This document shows positions 10,820-21,179 of a stretch of DNA of 64,000 bases, in pieces. Location of the stretch: contig WPIO01000165.1 of the NCBI GenBank assembly GCA_009760855.2, positions 35,001-99,000 on the forward strand, written 5' to 3'. Position 1 is the stretch's first letter, and each line of letters opens with the position of its first letter. The stretch comes from Cristatella mucedo (taxonomy: Eukaryota > Bryozoa > Phylactolaemata > Cristatellidae). The notes beneath the pieces are model-generated. The model was not told the origin of the DNA, did no database searches, and saw nothing but the letters and a program-made list of their open reading frames with translations. Position numbers and translations under genes: made by a program.

Positions 10820-13765
10820 CATACAACTGTGCATGCGATCGTGGTGGAACGATTTTGTCTACTAAATGTCCGATTGCTAAAAACCAAGGGGTTACTTATC
10901 CGCGATCAGGTGGCCCAGGAGAAGCTAGATGCATTTCTGCTTACCGAAACGTGGATGGCGCCTTCTTCCAGTAGCTGTGTATCTGAAACCACCCTACCCG
11001 GGTTCTCATTCTATCTGTCCAAGCGTTCTGACAAGGTTGATGGCGGGGTTGCAATTGTTGTTCGCGAATCGTTTGGCTATAAGATGTGCAGTTTTTCGCA
11101 TGGGCCATCGTTTGAATCAGCTGCAATCATGTCCTCATCAAAATCAATGCCTCTCGCTATTGTGATATGCCGACCTCCTTCTGGCTGTCTAAACTTTTTA
11201 TAGAGGAGTTTTCGGAGTTCCTCGCTAAAATATTTGTGTGTGACAAGCCGTTACCGATTGCTGGAGACTTCAATGTTCACATTGACAACCCTATAAACAG
11301 CCAGGTCCGCTCATTTCTTGACTGTCTGGAGAATTTTGGTTTGGTCCAACACTTTAATCATACCACCCACGTCGGTGGCCATATTCTAGATCTCGTGATC
11401 ACTAAGGACGTCTTCCATACTGACCTTGTGGTCCGCCAGCTGACCCTCTCGGATCATTGTTGGGTCTCGTTGACTGTTCCTGCTCCTTTGTACATAGAGG
11501 GTAATGTCAAACTTGTCCAGCGACGTAACTTGAAAAAGCATTGCCATAGATACATTTTTGAAGTCTGTTTTTGATGCAGTTCTTCTTGATCTGCACTCAG
11601 ATTCGACCGACAGCCTCGATACCCTAACTGATGCAGTGAGCATGAAACTTAAGAATGCTCTTGATAAGCATGCTCCAGTTCATTATATCCGTGTACAGAG
11701 TCGTGGAGATTACTTTCAATTTATAAAAAACTTCAAAAAAGATGCGCCGTGTTAAGGGCAGGCTTGAACGTCGTTTCAAGAAATCTGGGTCTGATGCAGA
11801 TCTAGTCAATGTCAAACACTTCCTTGGAATTTACATCCGGAAGCTTCAAAAAGTCAGGGCTTCTTTTTTCACTCGAAAACCAAATTTCTGCCAGATTTAT
11901 AAGACAGTAAACAATTTACTGGCCAATGCTAAAAAGGTCTGAATCCTCAGATACTAACCACTCAGCAAAGAAGTTTTCAACATTCTTTACTGAACAAATT
12001 GTGCACATTCGTGCCTCCAAAAAGCCCCCTCCGAGTAAAGCCATTGTGGAATCACAACAACATGCAACCTTCCTTAAAAGGTTTTCCAAGGTTTCTGCCT
12101 GCGATGTGACTACCTTAATGAGGTCTAGTAAAAAGAGCTCGTCTCCTGAAGACACTATGTACCATAATCTCGGCGGTCTTCACTGGCAGACCAACTTAGC
12201 CCTGCTATAACCAATATTTGTAATGCTTCTTTGGAAAAAGGGGTCGTACCCAAGCCCTTCCAATTGGCAATCGTTAGACCGATACTTAAGAAGCCTGGAT
12301 TAGATCCAGAGGTCCTTGCAAACTATCGCCCAGTTTTCCTTCTTCCCTTTTTGTCAAAGATTATTGAAAAAATTGTCGCTAAGCAGCTGGTTGCACATAT
12401 TAAAAAGAATGAAATGTCAGAAACAAATTTCAATCGGGGTTCAAGAGGCAGCACTCCACTGAAACTGCTCTCCTCCGTGTTAACAATGACATTCTATGCG
12501 ACAACGATGATGGGAATTTCACTACCCTAGCTCTGCTGGATCTGTCAGCTGCCTTCGACACTATTGATCAAGATGTCCTACTTAAACGATTGAGAACAAC
12601 GATCCGTCTGGTTGACGACGCACTGGCGTGGTTTAAATCTTACTTGTGCGATCGTGTTCAATCCGTGTCGTATGGGGGCCAGGTCTAACAGACGAGACGG
12701 GTCACCTTTTGAAGTCCCTCAAGGGTCCGTCCTCGGTCCCTTGCTGTTCTGCATTTATGCTCAACCTCTGGGAAAAGTGATTAAGGCCCATGGAATATGA
12801 TAAAACTTTTATGCTGGCAATACTAAACTGAATTTGTCATTCAAACCGTCGGAATCTGCTGCAGCAACTGATAAACTGAATGCTTGCCTTGCCGACATTC
12901 GATCCTGGATGTAGGAAAACTTCTTGAAAATAAATGACGCTAAAAGCGAACTGCTGCTCATAGGACACCCTAAGCGTGTGGCAGGATTAGAAAGCTTTGC
13001 TCTTCTAATAGGTGATGCTGTTGTGCGACCGTCACCACATGTTCGAAATTTAGGTGTCGTTTTTGACAGTTGCCTAAATTTCAAAAGCTTCATTTAGAAG
13101 ACTGCTTCTACAGCTAGCCATCACGTCCTATCCCTTTCTAAGATTGGGAACTGTCTTCCACAGTGGCTTGCAAGAGATGTAACTAGCTCCTTTGTTCTGT
13201 CTGGGCTTGATTATTGGAATTTTCTTTTGGCTGCGCTACCAAGGAAAGCAATTAGTCCACTGCAGCTGGCTATGAATATGGCTGCAAGGCTAGTCTTCAA
13301 ATCCCAGAGGTTTGACCACGTGTCTCCTTTGCTAAAAGAGCTAGGATGGCTGCCGCTTGATCAGCGAATACAGAGGAAAGTTCTTACGCTGACCCACAAG
13401 GCCTGCCACGGCTTGGCTCTTGCATACCTAGCTGAGCTGCTGCATCAGTTTCAGCCGGTTCGCGCCCTCAGGTCCTGTGTGGACAATAAATTTGCTGTCC
13501 CATTCCTCCACTCAAAGACCGTTGGCGACACAAGCTTTAGCTCTGCAAGTCCTAGACTGTGGAACTCGCTTCCACAATTCTTACGCAACGACAACTACTC
13601 TCCTGCGGCCGACTATGGCTCATCCTTTTCAGCGGTCCTGAGCTACTACTTCCACGCTACTCACTATCTCAACTGCTCTCCTGACTTTGCTATGCTTGTC
13701 ATTTTCTCTTTGTTGCGTGAGCTTTGTGGAGTTACAGACGGAGATACATTACATTACAGCAGGTG
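10820..13765 (+). pseudogene. LINE-1, longest copy: endonuclease and RT with frame breaks
   Basis: The most complete LINE-1 copy here. The AP-type endonuclease begins near 10829 (LNVRLLKTKGLLIRDQV, FLLTETWM), changes frame near 11200, and continues with PLPIAGDFNVHID and QLTLSDHCWVSL, the expected GDFN and SDH active-site blocks. RT follows from about 12231 (LAIVRPILKKPGLDPEVL), shifts frame near 12425, and has LDLSAAFDTIDQ. A stop and a further shift lie around 12688-12712. The YADD block at about 12800 is degraded (stop at 12797, then FMLAIL). The C-terminal 184 residues from 13227 stay open (ELGWLPLDQRIQRKVL). The 3' end is TTTGTGGAGTTACAGACGGA then ATTACATTACA. Inactive. Confidence 0.92.
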
Positions 13766-14334
13766 TCCTTATCCAAAGTAAATTTTCTTTATAAATACGT
13801 ATGGCTCTGACTTGGTAATTAAAATGGTCGATGTCATTTTTTCATAGGCTTGGAGAACATGTCATACAGTCAAGTCAACGAGAGTGGTGGAGCAGCAAGT
13901 GCTTGACTAAGGAACGTTTTCTTTGTAAGTGCGCATGGCTTAGACGGAATGTCCGACTAACTGAAACGATCGATGTCATTTTTCTGCTAAGTTGTGGTGT
14001 AAGTCAGTCTTTCTGTCGTTCCTATGTTTCTCGATTAGTATATATCTCGGGCATTCATCGCACGTGTTTGATTGAGATACGCTACTGCCAAGTGTTTTAT
14101 CGCAGGCAGAACCAGTTCCATTCCGGATTCTTGTTTCGTCTGCAGAGCGTGTTCAGTCTGTCCCGCCGCAAAGATTCCCTTTCATCTTTCATCGTTGCGG
14201 CAGCGGCGCTCAACTGCAACTAGGCCGTCGGCTGATACCGAGTTGCAAATGGCGGGCGTAGGAACTTCTATGACTCTTCTCACGGATGACGGTAGATAGA
14301 GGCAAGACGATGTAACGAGCGTCATAATAAAAAA
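13766..14334. other. No recognised gene
   Basis: A 130-residue frame at 13831-14223 has no recognisable domain or start context, and base composition does not differ from its surroundings. I see no splice-linked partner. Confidence 0.4.
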
Positions 14335-14500
14335 TACTAGCCGGTTCCACAGCCTCTTTTGTATTCCGACAGACGAGATTTTACGGCTATCCCCACCGCT
14401 TGCAGCGGCAATAAAGGATTGCCCACAGCAGGATTCGAACCCACGACCTCAAGCGAGGGCGCGCGGTCATAATCCAAGCGGCTACCTAGTCGGAAAGGCA
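14335..14500 (-). mobile_element. SINE-A copy
   Basis: Reversed SINE-A: ...GACAGACGAGATTTTACGGC, CACCGCTTGCAGCGGCAATA and the reversed B box GGATTCGAACCC. It is followed by a (AGT)n/(AAT)n tract at 14500-14537 and then a second SINE-A. Confidence 0.75.
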
Positions 14501-14552
14501 GTAGTAGTAGTAGTAATAATAATAATAATAATAATAACAATATTAGCTGATA

Positions 14553-14700
14553 TAACAAGTTTATTTGTATAGTGGCAGATGAGCCTGAACGGCTATCGTC
14601 ACCGCTTGTAGTTGGCAATAAAGGATCGTCCACTTCAGGATTCGAACCCACGACCACTCGGTCATGAAGAGCGAGCACCTTATCTCATGGGCGCTATCGC
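14553..14700 (-). mobile_element. SINE-A copy
   Basis: A second reversed SINE-A with GGATTCGAACCCACGACCAC and GAGCACCTTATCTCATGGGC, directly after the trinucleotide tract. Its body differs from the neighbouring copy, so the two inserted separately. Confidence 0.7.
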
Positions 14701-15420
14701 GGTACCTTGTCCCGCAGAATTATCGAGTGAATGCGGGAATACTTTGTACAGGATCGCGTAAATACATTTGTGCGTGTCCATAAAGATCAGCCAATACATC
14801 GATCCCATTTCTGAACTGCGTACGCCTCCGCTATCAATAGCCCTTTAGGGTCTGAGAGGTGTGTGTGCGTGTGTGTTTGGTCACGTGACCACTGCCGCAC
14901 CTCATCTGGTGGCTTTCCTGACGGATGTTTGTAAGCGCGGGTAAGCGGTATCAATCAAGAGACTTCATAAAGGGCTTTGTTCGCGAACTTCAGCTGTTTT
15001 TGTTACACCCGTCATTACGTTGCGACGAGCGCCGCATTTACGGCCTAATCCTGCCCGGATGCGGAAGCCGCCACGCCCGGATGTAGCAATAGCACTCTGG
15101 GAGTGCTCGAGCATAGACAGGCACGCGCCAATTTCGGCGGCGACAGCAGCTCTTTGGTCACGTGACGATCAGCAAATGAAGTCTCGCCGAACCCGCGTCA
15201 GCATTGCTCGACCTGCTCGTCACGCGAGCTCACCTCGCGGTACTCTCGTGTCTTCCGCTTGCGTACTTCCGGCAGCGTACTTCCGTCCATTCGCTCCGCT
15301 CTGGAGCACTCTACACTCTTCGCAGCTAGGCCGAATGGCAACCGGTCGATCTGCCATCGGTCGGCCTGGAGCGGCAGCGCCCCCTAGTCTGGGCGCTCGC
15401 ATTTTGGTCGAACGAGCTCG
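14701..15420. other. Downstream flank of gene 1; CpG rises from about 15000
   Basis: 14701-15000 holds no gene. 15000-15420 is GC- and CpG-rich, and its frames on both strands are mutual shadows. On the minus strand this lies beyond the putative poly(A) signal of the gene at 15538-17275. Confidence 0.4.
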
Positions 15421-15536
15421 CCGCAGCATCGATTGACGTCCAATTAGCGCGAGCAGTTTATTCATGCTCACGCTCGCGCGCGCGCGCGAGCGCGCACACA
15501 GCACTGCAGTGCGGCGCCGCGTCGAGTGCAGCAGCT

Positions 15537-15542
15537 TTTATT
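15537..15542 (-). terminator. Putative poly(A) signal overlapping the stop codon of gene 1
   Basis: On the minus strand the end reads GGCAAATAAAAGC: the stop TAA lies inside AATAAA. If used, cleavage would fall just after the stop and give a very short 3' UTR. A later signal cannot be excluded. Confidence 0.45.
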
Positions 15543-17275
15543 TGCCGAAACCGTACACCGGATACGGGTACGGATTCGGATACATCTTGACGTAGGGAAA
15601 GCGAGAAAAATGATGCTTCCATTTCCACCATTTCTTCCTCTTGTCGGCGTTCGCTGCTGCAAATAAGAAATAGACTGCTAAGATTGCGACGCTCCGACTG
15701 CGTCGCGGCGGCGGCGGCGGCGGCGGCGGTCGCGGCGGCTGCGGCGGCCGCGGCGGCCGCGGCTCGCTCTTCTTGCTCCCCTCGAGGCCTCGGTCTCGTC
15801 GTAGTCTGCTCGTGACTTCCGGCGGCGGAGACCGAAGTCTTACTCGGCGCTTTTCTGCGGAGCTTTTTTAGATTCGCTCTCGCACGCGCGGCAGCGCACG
15901 CGCGCTGCCGCGCTTGCGAGAGCGACGCAAGAGCGTTCGTCAAATATCGCCGACGGAGGGAAAGAAAAAAATCGAACTAAGCGGCGGGAAGGCGCCCCGG
16001 CGAAGTCGGCTAAGGCGGGCGTCGGCGCAGCAGCAGCAACGTCATCATCATCATCATCAGCAGCAACACTAGCAGCAGCAGCAGCAGCAGCAACATCAGC
16101 AGCAACACTAGCAGTAGCAGCTACCAACTCGCGGAATGCGGACGTCGAGTGGTCGGCTTTGCGCATGCAAAGCAGTAAGAATAATGATAATAACGCACTT
16201 GATAAAGCGCCCTCAGAGAACTCAATCTCTTTCTAGGCGCTTTACATTTGCTGCAAAGGGAAACGCGATTAAATGGTGAGTAATAGCATGCTTGATAAAC
16301 AACATGAATAACATGGTTAGTGCCAGCATGCACAGTGTCAGCATGCATAAGCGGTCCTGAGCTGCTACTTCCATGCTACTCACTACCTCAACTGCTCTCC
16401 TGACTCTGCTATGCTTCCCACTTTTTCTTTATTGCGTGAGACGAAGTCTGTTGGCCACCGAATGCGTACCGAAAGCCGCTTAGGCTGTGAGTGCGCTATA
16501 AATAACTCTCCTGCGTAACACCCACATGGTCTTTATGACTTTGTGGAGTTACCGACGGAGATACATTACATTACATTACATTACATAAGCACATAAAGGA
16601 CAAATCACAGGGACCCACTAAATGCTGTTCTAAATAAGTGTATTTATAAGTTCTTTTTGTATGTGGTCAAGTCAGGGGATGTTGTGATGCAGGTCGAGAG
16701 TGAGTTCCAGGCTTTGGGAGCATATAAACTAAATGCACGATCTCCAAAGGATTTGAGGTTTGTACGAGGTATTGGTTAACTGCTGGATTTCGAAAAGCAG
16801 GTGGTACGATGCTTGGCCTGGTGAGGGAGTAGATAGGCTGGAGCCAAAGAATGAAAAGACCTAAAAGTGAGCGACAAAACCTTGAAGTCGATCCGTTGCT
16901 TGACTGGAAGCCAGTGTAGGTTGGTGAGAAGTGGTGTGACGTGGCAACTGCGACGCTCACGACAGACAAGCCTAGCTGCAGAGCTTTGCACCGGCTGCAA
17001 TCGCCTGATCGCACATGGTAGTAGGCCAGCCGGCTGCCGGCTCAGACGGCCACGAGGACTCAGGACTCCGCGGAATTATTACGGTCCATGCCGGAGCAGT
17101 TCGGCGACCCCCCGGCGGCGGCGGCGGCGCCTGAGAGCTCACCTTCGGCGTCGCTCGGGGCGGCGGCGGCGTCGTCGACGGCTGCGTCGGTCTCCTCTTC
17201 TTCCTCGGCGGCGGCGGCGCGAACGAGCGCAACCGACAGAGCGACGGCGACCAGCAGCAGCAGCGGCAGCTTCAT
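15538..17275 (-). CDS. Secreted precursor, Trp/Lys-rich cationic peptide (gene 1)
   Basis: Two coding exons give 83 residues. Exon 1 is 17275-17143, ending AAG|GTGAGC. Exon 2 is 15656-15538, after the pyrimidine-rich acceptor TATTTCTTATTTGCAG. The split codon (G|CA) joins in frame. Residues 1-20 are a signal peptide (MKLPLLLLVAVALSVALVRA). About 21-51 is an acidic pro-piece (EEEEETDAAVDD) ending ADKR, a dibasic convertase site. The mature part, 32 residues, starts KKWWKWKHHFSR and ends MYPNPYPYPVYGFGK. The final GFGK would allow amidation of Phe after trimming of K and G. It has no cysteines. The layout is that of cationic antimicrobial peptide precursors, and hydra arminins have the same acidic-then-cationic plan. 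The mature sequence matches no family I know. A neuropeptide or other secreted peptide is the alternative. The gene structure is well supported; the function is inferred. Confidence 0.8.
15695..15765. repeat. (CGG)n tract in the intron of gene 1
   Basis: An imperfect GGC repeat about 40 bases upstream of the exon 2 acceptor. It gives long poly-Ala frames on the minus strand, which are artefacts. Confidence 0.8.
16025..16125. repeat. (CAG)n/(CATCAT)n tract in the intron of gene 1
   Basis: CAGCAGCAGCAACGTCATCA and further AGCAGCAGCAGC runs. Poly-Ala and poly-Asp frames come from this tract. Confidence 0.85.
16175..17040 (-). mobile_element. LINE-2 fragment in the intron of gene 1, split by a LINE-1 piece
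   Basis: Same strand as the host gene. The 3' tail is at 16175-16344 (GATAAAGCGCCCTCAGAGAAC reversed). The element resumes at 16585-17040 with [20 protein letters not shown] and [19 protein letters not shown]. The right edge near 17040 abuts conserved intron sequence of gene 1. The internal gap is a sense LINE-1 3' end. Confidence 0.85.
16345..16584 (+). mobile_element. LINE-1 3' end nested in LINE-2
   Basis: From GGTCCTGAGCTGCTACTTCC to TTTGTGGAGTTACCGACGGA then (ATTAC)n. It is flanked by CATAAGC on the left and ATAAGC on the right, compatible with a 6-7 base target duplication of the uninterrupted LINE-2 text CATAAGCACATAAAGG. Confidence 0.8.
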
Positions 17276-17400
17276 CGCGGCAGATCTAGGCAGAGGTGCG
17301 AAACCGCCTGACCGTTCGCTTCACTTCCGGCGGTTCCGGCTGGCCGCAAGGCTGCGGCCGAGCGCAGGCAGCCCGCTCTCTCTCTCTCGCCTCGAATACA
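17276..17400 (-). promoter_or_regulatory. 5' UTR and proximal promoter of gene 1
   Basis: CpG-rich, no clear TATA box. On the minus strand it holds GCTCGGCCGCAGCCTTGCGG, an Ets-like CCGGAAGTG, and AAGCGAACGGT. The same order of blocks is conserved upstream of gene 2 (43370-43493): GCTCGGCCGCACTCGGTCGC, then AAGCGAACGGT. This conservation between paralogues argues for function or recent common origin. Confidence 0.55.
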
Positions 17401-17537
17401 GAGCAGCGAGTCGGGTCTGCGCGAGGAGCGACGCGCTCTGCGGCCGCTCGCACATCGTGGCATCGCGCATGCGTCGAGCATTCTTTTCCGTAGCGCGCTG
17501 CTGCAGCAGCGGCTCCACCCTGAGCGCCGCGTCGGCT

Positions 17538-17569
<32 letters not shown>

Positions 17570-17817
17570 CAGCGGGAGCTGGCCGCGCGAGGCGGCGGCA
17601 GCGGCAGCTTTCTCTCGGGCGCAGCCGCCGCCGCCGCGAACCGCCTCCGTCGCGCCTGCATCGCGAGGTGCGCCAAGTCAGAGGGTCAGGGCGCGCGGCG
17701 CGCTCGGCGCGCGAGCGTCGTGTCGATCACCAGCGTCGTACTCAGGCAGAGGCTCAAGCAGATCGCCTGGACTGTCGGCGAGCTGATTTACCTGTGCGAC
17801 GCACTAAGACGGCCCTG
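17401..17817. other. CpG-rich upstream region of gene 1
   Basis: Very GC-rich, with (CGG)n near 17550. The long frames on both strands come from composition alone. No second gene start is defensible. Confidence 0.5.
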
Positions 17818-17834
17818 ACGTACAATGCACACGC

Positions 17835-17900
17835 ACTCACACTTGATATATATAGATATATATTCATATACACACACATATATATATATATATATACTGC
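17835..17900. repeat. (TA)n microsatellite
   Basis: TATATAGATATATA and a longer TATATA run near the left edge of the duplication. The run is shorter in copy 2 (31235-31277). Confidence 0.85.
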
Positions 17901-18245
17901 AAGGAAGGGACCGGATGTCGGGTGAGTCATTTGGACGTCGCGCGTCCGACGGTGGCTCCCTCTCTCCTCCCTTTCTTCCGCGTAGCTTCGTCGCCTTCGC
18001 TTGGTCCGATGCGGGATGTAGGGGCGGTGGCGGTGGCTTGCTGGCCGCAAGGCGGTCGGCCCAGACGGTAAGAGTAGGCGTCGCATGGTCGAGCGCTCCA
18101 CGACTGCGGCAGGCCGCACGTAGCGGCGGCATCGGGCGGCCGCCGCTGGCGGCCCCGGAGATTGGATCTAGAGCGGCAAGCGCAGTAGCTGTTGCGGCGT
18201 CGCAAAGTCGGAGACAGCAATTCCACTGCACTGCGCTGCCGCAAA

Positions 18246-18512
18246 GACAGAGAGAGGGGAAGGAGAGAGAGAGGGGAAGGAGAGAGAGAGAGAGCGCGAG
18301 AGAGAGAGGGAAGGAGAGAGAGCAAGAGAGAGAGAGGGAGAGAAGGAAGGAGAGAGAGAGAGCAAGAGAGAGGGAAGGAGAGAGAGAGCGAGAGAGAGAA
18401 GGGAGGAGAGAGAGAGAGCAAGAGAGAGAGAGAGGGAAGGAGAGAGAGCAAAAGAGAGAAAGAGAGGGAAGGAGACAGAGCAAGAGAGAGAGAGAGAGGG
18501 AAGGAAAGAGAG

Positions 18513-18595
<83 letters not shown>

Positions 18596-18617
18596 AAGAG
18601 AAAGAGGGAGAGAGAGA
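18246..18617. repeat. (GA)n tract with GGAAGG interruptions
   Basis: About 370 bases of GAGAGA with AGCAAGAG and GGGAAGGAG variants. All Arg-Glu and Ser-Leu frames here are artefacts. The equivalent in copy 2 has a different internal order but almost the same length. Confidence 0.95.
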
Positions 18618-18849
18618 TGGTGCATGTGAGAGAGGGAGAGAGCGAGAGATCCACTCTGCCCGGAGAAATGCTGGCGGCACGTTCCATCAGCCAGACTTTG
18701 ATGATCCTGGAGATTATTGGGATTCCTAGAGGGACCGGCGGTTACGTCATTATCTGCAATTTAAAAAGTATGGCTGGACACTTCAGTTTGTCAGCGAGTA
18801 TTTTGGCCTTCCAACCGGTTATAAACTGTGGCGGGAGCTGTGAAAAAAT

Positions 18850-18988
18850 TAAAATATGCTTTATTCATTTGCATAGCGCCATAAGAAAACTAAATGTCTA
18901 CCGAGGCGCTTGGCATATGCCGCCACGGGGCCACGAGCCCACGACTTCATTTACTCCAGGCGAGCACTTTACCTCCCGGCCAAGCTGA
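18850..18988 (-). mobile_element. SINE-B copy
   Basis: AATATGCTTTATTCATTTGC, ATAGCGCCATAAGAAAACTA, then CCACGAGCCCACGACTTCAT and GCGAGCACTTTACCTCCCGG. Present in both duplication copies and, inverted, at 43075-43175. Confidence 0.7.
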
Positions 18989-18999
18989 GGCTGCAGAGA

Positions 19000-19924
19000 T
19001 GTGACCCAACGTGGCCATCGACTTGAAAGCTCTGCGTTAACGAGTTGGTCTTGTATATCACGAGGTGCGGGCGCTTTTGATTTGTGCCGGGCTCTGCGAC
19101 CATCGGCAAACTTGCGCCCAGTGGGCGGAGCGAGGACTTTTATCTGGTTCGGGAAAGACCTGCAAAATTGTTGTGCATGCGCGTTAAACGCGAAACTCAT
19201 TCGCGCAGACGGGAATAGACTTTCAATTAATGAAGGATTATAGCGTACAGTAGTAGCGTTTATTCGACACGAACTCGGCGGTTACTTATCGAGCAGAGTT
19301 AAGACACAATGGCGTCTTTGGCGACGGTCGGGGGTAGGAATACGTGGGCATACAGATCTCTGCATCGCCACAGCCGGGGAGACAAATGCCCTCCACCCAG
19401 CCCTCCTACTGGCTCTGCCGCTGCTTGCAAGGCGCATGCATGGGTGCGGCAACTCGTGACTCGTTCGCCGCGCTTCGATTCTTTCGGTCAGGCTTCTTAT
19501 AACCTTTCGGTCGGACGTCTGCCTTCGGACGGACTGGCGCTGTTTTGCCTTCGCCATGCTTTTTACTATGGGGCTTTAGTTACAGAGCCGCTGCCGTGCA
19601 TTTGTAAAATAACTTTTAAATTGTAATTGTAAACTGTAAAGTAATGCGTGTTCGTTGACGAGAACATCTTTTGCCAGTGTCATCACTTGTGACTGCAATG
19701 GTGAACATCGTTCCTGAAGTGCTCCTCTGTATCACGACGATCCGGTGAAGCATGCAATATTCATCTCGTCGACTACCTGAGTGCTGAATCGACCGTTTGA
19801 TCTGCACAGTTTTAGGTTAAGAAAAATCCACTACCAATTTGTTTCTAGGATTAGTTCAGGAATTATGAAAAATTCTAGAATTCTTCGTCTTCCACGAAGA
19901 AAAATGATTAAAAAGTACTAGCTA
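19000..19924. other. Unidentified DNA inside duplication copy 1
   Basis: Nearly identical in copy 2 (32389-33312). 19000-19243 also occurs inverted at 42790-43030. The frames of 80-105 residues have no domain. Conservation reflects recent duplication, not selection. Confidence 0.5.
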
Positions 19925-20095
19925 ATTTAACAGCCTCCTTTTTTTATAGTGACAGAAGAGCCTTTACGGCTCTCACTGACGCTTGCAGCGGCGATAAAGG
20001 ATCGCCCACCGTAGGAATCGAACCCCACGACCGTGGGGCCTAGGTCATGAAAAGCAACCGTCTTATCTAGCGAGCCATCAGAGGCTCATGCGAGG
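19925..20095 (-). mobile_element. SINE-A copy
   Basis: AACAGCCTCCTTTTTTTATA, CGGCGATAAAGGATCGCCCA, reversed B box GGAATCGAACCCC. Shared by both duplication copies, so it inserted before the duplication. Confidence 0.8.
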
Positions 20096-20104
20096 CCCGT
20101 AGAA

Positions 20105-21165
20105 TAGTATGTCACATTTACGCTGACGATTATCAGCTGTATTTGTCATTCAAACCGTCGGAATCTGCTGCAGCAACTGATAAACTGAATGCTTGCATTG
20201 CCGACGCTCGATCCTGGATGTTGGACAATTTCTTGAAACTGAACGACGATAACACTAAACTGCTGCTCCTAGGAAACCCTAAGCGTGTGGCTGGATTAGA
20301 AGGCTTTGCTCTTCAAATAAGTGTAACTGTTGTGCGACCATAATCACGGGTTCAACATTTAAGTGTCGTTTCAAGCTACTGCCAAAATTTATTAGAGCTA
20401 CATTAAGAAGATTGCTTCCATCACAGCTAGCCATCACGTCCGATTCACATTTCCAATCAAGGAGCCGCCGTCTTCCACGATGGCTTACATTAAAATTATC
20501 TGGCTCCTTAGTTCTGTCTCGGCTAGATTATTGTAATTCCCTTTTGCCTGGGCTACCGAAAAAAGAAACTAGGCCACTGCAGATGGCTATGAATGTGGCT
20601 GCAAGGGTAGTCTTCAAATCCTAGAGGTCTGGTCAACTGTCTCCTTTGCTAAAAGAGCTAGGATGGCTGCCGGTTGATCAACGAATGCAGAGCAAAGTTC
20701 TTACGCTGACCCACAAGGACTGCCACGGTTGGCTCCTCCATACCTAGCTGAACTGCTGTACCAGTGTCAGCCCCCTCTTGCCCTCAGGTCCTGTATGGAC
20801 GATAAGTTAGCTGTTCATTCATCTGCTTAAAAACCGCTGGTAACAAAAGCTTTAGCTCTGCAGATGCTAGACTGTGCAGCTCGCTTCCGCAATTCTTGCG
20901 CAACGACAGCTGCTCTCCTGCTCCCAACTCTATCACATCTCTTCTTGTGGTCCTGAGCTGCTACTTCAATACCACTTAGTACCTCAACTGCTCTCCTGAC
21001 TCTGTCATGTTTCCCGTTTTCTCTTTGTTGCGCGAGATGAAGTCTGTTGGCTACCGAATGCGTACTGAAAGCCGCTTAGGCTGTGAGTGTGCTATACAAA
21101 ACTCTCCTGCGTAAAACCCACATAGTCTTTATGGCTTTGTGGAGTTACAGACTGAGATATATTAC
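20105..21165 (+). pseudogene. LINE-1 fragment starting at the YADD box
   Basis: Starts HIYADDYQLYLSFKPSESAA, so the catalytic YADD is intact here. It continues LNDDNTKLLLLGNPKRVAGL, breaks at a stop near 20341, and shows further frame shifts through the C-terminal part (SGSLVLSRLDYCNSLLPGLP). The 3' end is TTTGTGGAGTTACAGACTGA. The 5' truncation lies in the palm domain. Confidence 0.88.
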
Positions 21166-21179
21166 ATTTTTCAACCATT

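Noticed and set aside
15458-15943. 161-residue minus-strand frame with poly-Ala
   Set aside because: It overlaps exon 2 of the Trp/Lys peptide gene in another frame. Its length comes from the (CGG)n tract.
17788-18687. Open frames of up to 387 residues rich in Ser-Leu or Arg-Glu
   Set aside because: They are translations of the (GA)n tract in every frame. The same happens at 31088-32118.
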